Source: Pseudomonadota bacterium
GTDB lineage: Bacteria; Pseudomonadota; Gammaproteobacteria; UBA5335
DNA: 11,498 nucleotides
Direction: 5' to 3'
NCBI GenBank assembly: GCA_002862965.1
Contig: PKCW01000285.1
Location: forward strand, 1-11,498
In this document: positions 7,517-11,498 of the stretch, piece after piece
Layout: every line of letters starts with the position of its first letter
How positions within the stretch are numbered: position 1 is the stretch's first letter
The notes under the pieces: model-generated
What the model saw: only the letters and a program-made list of their open reading frames with translations
Databases searched by the model: none
Told to the model about the DNA's origin: nothing
Made by a program: the position numbers and the translations under genes

Positions 7517-7523
7517 TTGAGTG

Positions 7524-8045
7524 TCACGCTTCGTTGAACCGCGGTAACAGCGCGACGAGATTGCACGGCTGATGGCGCGCATCGAGCTGTTGCCGAATGA
7601 TGTGATCCCAGGCGGTCTGGCACGCGTTTCTGGAGCCGGGCAGGCAAAAAATCACGGTCGCGTTGGCAACGCCGGCGAAAGCACGGGATTCCAGCGTCGA
7701 TACGCCGATTTCCTGAAAGGATATCTGCCGAAACAGTTCCCCGAAGCCATCGATGTGGCGGTCGAGCAATGGCCTGACGGCTTCCGGCGTCCGGTCACGC
7801 CCGGTCAGGCCGGTCCCGCCGGTGGTGAGGATCACCTCGACGCGGGGATCGGCAATCCACACGCTGATCTGGGCACGCAGTCGATAGAGGTCATCGGGCA
7901 AGAGCGCGCGATCCTGCAGATGATGCCCCTCTGCCTGCAACCGCTCGGCGAGTGTATCGCCGGACGTATCGGTCTCCGGCGTGCGCGTGTCCGACAGGGT
8001 CAGCACGGCGCAGCGCAAGGGGCGAAATCGGGCTTGTGCAGGCAT
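7524..8045 (-). CDS. moaB: MoaB family molybdenum cofactor biosynthesis protein
   Basis: MoaB belongs to the MogA/MoaB family that adenylylates molybdopterin before molybdate insertion in the cytosol; in E. coli MogA does this and MoaB's exact role is unclear. The product is 173 residues, close to E. coli MoaB (170). It has the N-terminal strand [19 protein letters not shown] (12-30), the molybdopterin-binding loop [20 protein letters not shown] (71-90), and the later [18 protein letters not shown] (133-150), all family hallmarks. I chose the ATG at 8045 because AGGAGG at 8055-8060 is spaced 9 nt from it. The in-frame ATG at 8054 directly abuts that sequence. The start is 1 nt after the stop of the upstream hydrolase gene, so it is translationally coupled as the last gene of the pagL-thioesterase-hydrolase-moaB unit. 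No other molybdenum-cofactor gene is in the window. Confidence 0.9.
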   Translation of the reverse strand: MPAQARFRPLRCAVLTLSDTRTPETDTSGDTLAERLQAEGHHLQDRALLPDDLYRLRAQISVWIADPRVEVILTTGGTGLTGRDRTPEAVRPLLDRHIDGFGELFRQISFQEIGVSTLESRAFAGVANATVIFCLPGSRNACQTAWDHIIRQQLDARHQPCNLVALLPRFNEA

Positions 8046-8046
8046 G

Positions 8047-8694
8047 TCAGCCATCCTCCTGAAAGAATTCTCGCGCGAGACCCCGCAACACACTCAACTG
8101 ACCATGGAAGAAGTGGCTCACGCCGGGCAAGCTGACGACATGGGGCGGCTTGGCCAGTGTTTCGGCCCAACCGATCACCCGATCCGCGTCGACGACTTCA
8201 TCGGCCATGCCCTGGATCAGCCACCAGGGGCAGTCCACCGCCCGGGCGTCGGCGCCGGCCAAGCGGTCGACGGGCGGCGCCACGGTCAGCAGGCGCGACA
8301 GCGATGTCATGGACGCAAGTCGGATCGCCACCCAGGCGCCGAACGAGAAGCCCGCCAGCGCAGGGCGATGGTCCGGCCAGTGCGCGGCGACCCAGTCCAC
8401 GACTGCGCGGGCGTCTTCGGTTTCGCCTCGCCCCTCGTCATAGGACCCCGTGCTGGCACCGACACCGCGGAAATTGAAGCGAACCGCGTGCCAGCCCACA
8501 TCCGTGGCGGCGCGCGCGAGCGTGGTCACGACCTTGTTGTCCATCGTCCCGCCGAACTTGGGGTGCGGGTGACACACCACGACCGCGCGCGGCGGCCCCG
8601 CCAGCGCCCTCAGCGGCCGAGCGGTTCGGACCTCGAGCGCGCCCGCAGGACCGGTGATGAATCGCTGCGCATCGGGAGACTCCTGCTGCACCAC
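8047..8694 (-). CDS. Alpha/beta hydrolase, GTG start
   Basis: This is a small cytosolic serine hydrolase of the COG2945-like alpha/beta hydrolase group, whose physiological substrates are unknown. The 215-residue protein has the group-specific CHPHPKFGGTMDNKVV (41-56), FNFRGVGASTGSYDEGRGE (73-91), nucleophile elbow GFSFG with Ser117, Asp165 in GMADEVV, and His194 in GVSHFFHG, so the Ser-Asp-His triad looks complete. There is no signal peptide and no lid insertion, giving the minimal fold. The start is a GTG at 8694 (an adjacent GTG at 8691 is possible); GAGGG about 7 nt upstream supports it, and no ATG is available near the conserved N-terminus. It lies 9 bp after the thioesterase gene and 1 nt before moaB, so it is the middle of an operon. 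Its place beside a thioesterase suggests, but does not prove, hydrolysis of an ester or thioester. Confidence 0.88.
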   Translation of the reverse strand: MVQQESPDAQRFITGPAGALEVRTARPLRALAGPPRAVVVCHPHPKFGGTMDNKVVTTLARAATDVGWHAVRFNFRGVGASTGSYDEGRGETEDARAVVDWVAAHWPDHRPALAGFSFGAWVAIRLASMTSLSRLLTVAPPVDRLAGADARAVDCPWWLIQGMADEVVDADRVIGWAETLAKPPHVVSLPGVSHFFHGQLSVLRGLAREFFQEDG

Positions 8695-8703
8695 GATGCG
8701 CCC

Positions 8704-9588
8704 TCAGGTGGCCAGGGTGACGGTGCCAAAGGCATAGAGCCGACCGGAATCCCGTCCGTAGACGAGACTCTGGTTGGAAATGAGCGGCCCGGCCTTGCCC
8801 AGGCTGCGACCGACCACGATCAGCGGCTCATCGCGCGCGGGCGCCACGAAGCTCAACTTGAGCGCGGCCGTGGACATGCGCGTGATGCGTGCGTTGAGCC
8901 CGAATCCTGCGAAGACGCCGACATTGTCGCACGCGAGCAGGAGCGCCCCGCCGGCCAAGGCGCCACCGGCATCCCGCATGTCGGCGATATCCGCCACCTC
9001 GATCACGCACCGGCCCGGCCCCATCTGCCGCAGCGACAGGCCTGGCAAGCGTTTCTTCATGTTGGCTTCGAGCAGCACGCCCATGCGGCCGGCATCCGCC
9101 TCGCCATTCCAGACCTGAGTCAGCGCCGGCGCCTCAGGCGCCGCTTCGGGCGCCTCATCCGCGGCATGCGCGAAAACCCATTGTCCCTGCGCGACGAGCT
9201 GCCCCTGCGCGTCGCGAATCTCGGAGCTGGCGAATGCCAGCGTGCGTCCCGCTCGCAGCAATTGCGCGGAGGCGATGACATCGCCCTCGCGCGCGGGCCG
9301 CAGATAGACGATCTGCCCGTCGAGCGGCCTGACGGACCCAAGATCCCCCGCGGAGCCCCAGGCGGCCGCGGTTTCGATCCGGGCCGCATCCAGCAGCAAC
9401 GTCGCCAGAATCCCGCCGTGGATCACCCCGCCGTCGGCATTGAGCAAACGCGTGTCATAGGCCAGACGGAGCCTCCGGGCGGGATCGCGCGGATCCAGCG
9501 CGATCCCCAGGAAGCGGGCCCAGCCGTCCTGCGCGTAAGCGGCTGTCAGGGGCTCCGGCAGACCGGCAGAAATCCTTTCCATTTGCAT
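8704..9588 (-). CDS. Double-hotdog acyl-CoA thioesterase-like protein (PaaI type)
   Basis: This looks like a tandem duplication of the hotdog fold of PaaI-like thioesterases, which hydrolyse acyl- or aryl-CoA esters in the cytosol. The 294-residue product has an N-terminal hotdog (about 20-142) with the central-helix motif GGVIHGGILATLLLDAA at 53-69, including His57-Gly58-Gly59 and Asp67. A low-complexity Ala/Glu/Pro linker follows at about 143-156. A C-terminal hotdog (about 168-293) carries the parallel motif GGALAGGALLLACDNVG at 208-224, where the His is replaced by Ala212 while Gly213-Gly214 and Asp221 remain. The ATG at 9588 has AGGGA spaced about 8 nt upstream. It starts 27 bp after the pagL-like gene and ends 9 bp before the hydrolase gene, so it is likely co-transcribed with both. 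Substrate cannot be read from the sequence; a PaaI-like single-domain pair is the closest known architecture. Confidence 0.8.
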   Translation of the reverse strand: MQMERISAGLPEPLTAAYAQDGWARFLGIALDPRDPARRLRLAYDTRLLNADGGVIHGGILATLLLDAARIETAAAWGSAGDLGSVRPLDGQIVYLRPAREGDVIASAQLLRAGRTLAFASSEIRDAQGQLVAQGQWVFAHAADEAPEAAPEAPALTQVWNGEADAGRMGVLLEANMKKRLPGLSLRQMGPGRCVIEVADIADMRDAGGALAGGALLLACDNVGVFAGFGLNARITRMSTAALKLSFVAPARDEPLIVVGRSLGKAGPLISNQSLVYGRDSGRLYAFGTVTLAT

Positions 9589-9615
9589 GTGCTTCCCTGT
9601 CGTGTGTCGAAAAAC

Positions 9616-10143
9616 CTAGAACCGCCACCCCAGGCGCAGGAGATGAAACTCGACGCCGTCATTGGGCGGGGCGATGCTGGCGTTGGAGAGGTGCTGGAAC
9701 CGGTAGCCGATCCCCCACCGCCCCGAAGCGGGTCGCCATTCGATGCCGACATGATCGCCGAACTGGAACGCCGAGGCGAGCGTACTGTCCTCGAAACGGA
9801 CAGCAGACAGAAGGTGGATACCGACGCCCAGATCGACGGCCACCCGCCCGGATCGCAGCTCCCGATGCGCGGCCAAGACCGGTGTGGCGCCGACCTCCCA
9901 CAAGGCATCGTTGCGCTCACCGTCCAGCCAGCGACCCAGCGTGACCTCGGGCGTGAGGCGCCATGACCACGCGCCGGTTCGGGCGAACGCTTCGCGCTGC
10001 GGGGCACTCAGCGTGAGACGCACCAGACGCCCGGACTCGCCCGTCGTGCCGAATTCGATGCCCGGCTGCCAGCGGCCTTGCCCGGACACCGTCGTTGCAA
10101 AAGCCAGCGCGATCGCTCCCGAGGCCCAGGTAAGATGCCGCAT
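9616..10143 (-). CDS. PagL-like lipid A 3-O-deacylase (acyloxyacyl hydrolase family)
   Basis: PagL is an outer-membrane eight-stranded beta-barrel that removes the 3-O acyl chain from lipid A, altering Toll-like receptor 4 recognition and membrane packing. The 175-residue product has a signal peptide (hydrophobic core about 7-20, likely cleavage near Gly21-Gln22), alternating barrel-type strands, and a terminal Phe175 (GWRF) that fits the BAM-recognition signal. The active-site block FQHLSNASIAPPNDGVEFH at 149-167 gives His151, Ser153 and Glu165. The spacing 2 and 12 is the same as the His126-Ser128-Glu140 triad of Pseudomonas aeruginosa PagL, and the neighbouring Asn154 and Asn161-x-Gly163 are also typical. 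The start ATG at 10143 has GAGGA about 5 nt upstream. It heads the minus-strand unit and is divergent from sohB by 114 bp. The family is clear; lipid A as substrate is inferred. Confidence 0.85.
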   Translation of the reverse strand: MRHLTWASGAIALAFATTVSGQGRWQPGIEFGTTGESGRLVRLTLSAPQREAFARTGAWSWRLTPEVTLGRWLDGERNDALWEVGATPVLAAHRELRSGRVAVDLGVGIHLLSAVRFEDSTLASAFQFGDHVGIEWRPASGRWGIGYRFQHLSNASIAPPNDGVEFHLLRLGWRF

Positions 10144-10172
10144 CAGATCCTCGTCGCTGTGTCGTTTCTTGC

Positions 10173-10193
10173 GTCCAAAGTGGACCGATAATA
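10173..10193. promoter_or_regulatory. Divergent sohB/pagL-like control region with a small dyad
   Basis: The 114-bp gap between the divergent starts contains an imperfect palindrome GTCCA-AAG-TGGAC at 10173-10185. Next to it is an A/T patch ATAATA at 10188-10193, which reads TATTAT on the minus strand and could serve as a -10 element for the pagL-like gene. No good -35 element fits either strand, so promoter assignment is weak. The dyad is the right kind of site for a regulator acting on both genes. Confidence 0.3.
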
Positions 10194-10257
10194 CCGTTTC
10201 GGGTTCCGCTCACCGGTCTGGGCCATGCCCCCGCCTAACTTCAAAGGAAATATTGCC

Positions 10258-11286
10258 GTGTGGACCGAACTGCTGGGCCAGTATGGCCTGTTTGCCGCCA
10301 AGCTCGTCACGCTGCTGGTGGGCGTGGTCGTGGTCATGCTGATCGCCGCGGGCCTTGGTCGGCGTCGCCCCTCGCTGCAACGCGGCCAGCTGCAACTCGA
10401 GCATGTGAACCGCCACTATGAACGGCTGCGCGACGCGCTGAACCGACGGTTGCAACCCGTCAAGACCAGCCGGTGGCAACGCCTCCGCATCCGTCGCCCC
10501 TGGCGCGCCAAACCGAAGCCTCTCGCCACGTCGGACGCCGGCCGGCGCATCTTCGTCCTGAACTTTCATGGCGACCTGCAAGCATCGGCCACGACCGCAC
10601 TGCGCGAGGAAGTGACGGCGCTGCTCCAGGTTGCCGACAGCCGGGACGAAGTCGTGGTTCGGCTGGAGAGCAGCGGCGGGCTGGTCCATGCCTACGGATT
10701 CGCCGCTTCGCAATTGCAGCGACTGCGCGACCGCGGCATCACGCTCACCGTCTGCGTCGACAAGATCGCCGCAAGCGGGGGTTACATGATGGCCTGCGTG
10801 GGCCAGCGTATCGTCGCCGCGCCGTTCGCCATCATCGGCTCCATCGGGGTCGTCGCCCAGTTGCCCAACCTGCACCGGCTCCTCCAGCGGCACGAGGTCG
10901 ACGTCGAACTCCACACCGCCGGTGAATTCAAGCGGACGCTGACGGTGCTGGGCGAAAACACGCCCGAGGGACGCGAGAAATTCCGTCAGGAACTGGAGGA
11001 AACCCACACGCTGTTCAAACAGTTCGTCCGTCAGCATCGCAGCAGGCTGGATATCGAGCGTGTCGCCACCGGCGAGCACTGGTATGGAACCCAAGCGCTG
11101 GAGCTGCGGTTGGTCGATGAAATCGCCACCAGCGACGACTATCTGTTGCGCCAGCTCGATCAGGCGCAGATCTACCGCCTGCAGTACCGCCTGCCTCAAG
11201 CCGCAGCGCGCCGCCTGGCGCGCGTCGTCGGTCGCGCGGCCGCGGGCCTGGCGGCATGGCTGGCCCGCGGACAGGGCAGAGGTTGA
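10258..11286 (+). CDS. sohB: SohB, inner-membrane S49 family serine protease
   Basis: SohB is a signal-peptide-peptidase-A-like serine protease anchored in the inner membrane; in E. coli extra copies suppress loss of the periplasmic protease DegP. The 342-residue product (E. coli 349) begins WTELLGQYGLFAAKL, closely matching the SohB N-terminus, with one transmembrane helix at about 11-32. A basic linker follows (about 35-90), then the ClpP-like protease core from about 98. The nucleophile Ser173 is in KIAASGGYMMAC and the general base Lys225 is in AGEFKRTLTVLGENT, the S49 Ser-Lys dyad. I chose the GTG at 10258 because AAAGGA at 10243-10248 lies 9 nt upstream; the in-frame ATG at 10225 would add 11 unconserved residues before this site. 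The C-terminal tail (about 315-342) is Ala/Arg-rich. It appears to be a single-gene transcript. Confidence 0.93.
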   Translation: MWTELLGQYGLFAAKLVTLLVGVVVVMLIAAGLGRRRPSLQRGQLQLEHVNRHYERLRDALNRRLQPVKTSRWQRLRIRRPWRAKPKPLATSDAGRRIFVLNFHGDLQASATTALREEVTALLQVADSRDEVVVRLESSGGLVHAYGFAASQLQRLRDRGITLTVCVDKIAASGGYMMACVGQRIVAAPFAIIGSIGVVAQLPNLHRLLQRHEVDVELHTAGEFKRTLTVLGENTPEGREKFRQELEETHTLFKQFVRQHRSRLDIERVATGEHWYGTQALELRLVDEIATSDDYLLRQLDQAQIYRLQYRLPQAAARRLARVVGRAAAGLAAWLARGQGRG

Positions 11287-11300
11287 TACCGATCATTAAC

Positions 11301-11355
11301 AGAAAAAGAAAACTTTTTTGCCGTGATTGACAAACCCATGACGAATTCATAATAT
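11301..11355 (+). promoter_or_regulatory. Strong predicted sigma70 promoter with A/T-rich upstream tract
   Basis: TTGACA at 11327-11332 is a perfect -35 element. It is 17 nt from TAATAT at 11350-11355, a near-consensus -10. Directly upstream, 11301-11319 is almost pure A then T, resembling an UP element that contacts the RNA polymerase alpha subunits. This is the best promoter in the window by far. Transcription should begin near 11360-11364, and the nearest output is the short hairpin-rich stretch ending at 11484. Confidence 0.8.
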
Positions 11356-11359
11356 CGTC

Positions 11360-11484
11360 GCCCATGGACCGGTTCGATCCGATCACCGGTCGCTGAGCAA
11401 GTTCATGGCACCGTGTCTCCTCCTGAAAGGACCCCCTCGTCCTTTCACGCACTTGACCCCCTGAATCTTCAGGGGGTTTTTTTT
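11360..11484 (+). ncRNA. Putative structured small RNA of about 120 nt, family unknown
   Basis: A near-consensus promoter and a strong intrinsic terminator bracket about 125 bp with no convincing protein gene, which is the layout of an independently transcribed small RNA. Three hairpins can be drawn. Stem 1 pairs GACCGGT (11367-11373) with ACCGGTC (11385-11391) around an 11-nt loop. Stem 2 pairs TGAAAGGAC (11424-11432) with GTCCTTTCA (11439-11447) around the loop CCCCTC. Stem 3 is the terminator. Between stems 1 and 2 lies an apparently unpaired CU-rich stretch TCTCCTCCT (11416-11424), complementary to Shine-Dalgarno sequences. The terminal hairpin plus U8 is a typical Hfq-binding 3' end. A 10-codon frame at 11364-11396 is also present. 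I considered 6S, 4.5S, tmRNA and RNase P RNA and see none of their conserved cores. A regulated leader of a gene beyond the right edge is the main alternative. Confidence 0.6.
11457..11484 (+). terminator. Strong intrinsic terminator
   Basis: CCCCCTGA at 11457-11464 pairs perfectly with TCAGGGGG at 11469-11476 across a 4-nt loop ATCT, followed by eight Ts at 11477-11484. This is a textbook Rho-independent terminator on the plus strand. It marks the 3' end of the putative small RNA and would also stop read-through from sohB. Confidence 0.95.
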
Positions 11485-11498
11485 GCGCTCGTCGACCA

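Noticed and set aside
7398..7523. Heat-shock (sigma32) promoter for hspQ
   Set aside because: TTGAAC is present on the minus strand, but no CCCCAT-like -10 element lies at an acceptable spacing.
7981..9966. A 661-codon open frame on the plus strand
   Set aside because: It lies wholly opposite moaB, the hydrolase, the thioesterase and the pagL-like gene, which all carry intact family motifs and ribosome binding sites. Its protein is Arg/His/Gln-rich with no recognisable domain, as expected for antisense frames in GC-rich DNA.
10210..11199. A 329-codon minus-strand frame opposite sohB
   Set aside because: It is antisense to an intact S49 protease gene, has no family motif, and its composition is typical of a shadow frame.
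11303..11318. AAAAAG-aaaa-CTTTTT as a sohB terminator
   Set aside because: The 6-bp stem is almost entirely A-T, so it would be too weak; the stretch makes better sense as the A/T-rich upstream part of the following promoter.
1..11498. CRISPR arrays, tRNA or rRNA genes, insertion sequences, phage or defence genes
   Set aside because: I found no direct-repeat arrays, tRNA-like cloverleaf, rRNA cores, transposase motifs or terminal inverted repeats. The gene content is chromosomal housekeeping and envelope functions.

Overview
The window is about 63% GC by eye and is packed with short-gap genes. It looks like the chromosome of a gammaproteobacterium. The order pilU-pilT facing yggS-proC-yggT-DUF167-metX-metW-DUF4426 is the arrangement I know from Pseudomonas and relatives. 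The outer-membrane lipid A deacylase (PagL type), SohB and HspQ also fit a Gram-negative gammaproteobacterium. No species can be named from the sequence alone. There is no sign of phage, transposon, CRISPR or plasmid functions.

Layout. (1) 1-2064, minus strand: the twitching-motility retraction ATPases pilT then pilU; pilU runs off the left edge. (2) 2083-7002, plus strand: yggS (PLP homeostasis), proC (last step of proline synthesis), yggT (membrane protein), a DUF167 protein, then metX and metW (methionine biosynthesis) and a secreted DUF4426 protein. Many junctions are coupled or overlapping: proC/yggT overlap, yggT/DUF167 share GTGA, metX/metW share ATGA. A good sigma70-type promoter lies before metX and a fair one before the DUF4426 gene. 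A 14-bp perfect hairpin closes the block. (3) 7077-10143, minus strand: a probable four-gene unit read right to left, pagL-like deacylase, double-hotdog thioesterase, alpha/beta hydrolase and moaB, followed by hspQ with its own strong ribosome binding site. (4) 10258-11286, plus strand: sohB, an inner-membrane S49 peptidase, divergent from the pagL-like gene. (5) 11287-11498: no protein gene of normal size, but a near-consensus promoter with an A/T-rich upstream tract, about 120 nt of hairpin-rich sequence, and a very strong intrinsic terminator with eight Ts. I read this as a small RNA gene.

The protein genes are mostly recognisable housekeeping or envelope genes. The most novel element is the putative small RNA at the right end. 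It carries an unpaired CU-rich stretch complementary to Shine-Dalgarno sequences, a C-rich hairpin loop, and an 8-nt sequence repeated between that loop and the terminator arm. I could not assign it to a known RNA family. Other points of interest are the very tight pilT/yggS divergent start region, the lipid A deacylase heading an operon with acyl-group enzymes and moaB, and the break from the usual gene order after the DUF4426 gene.
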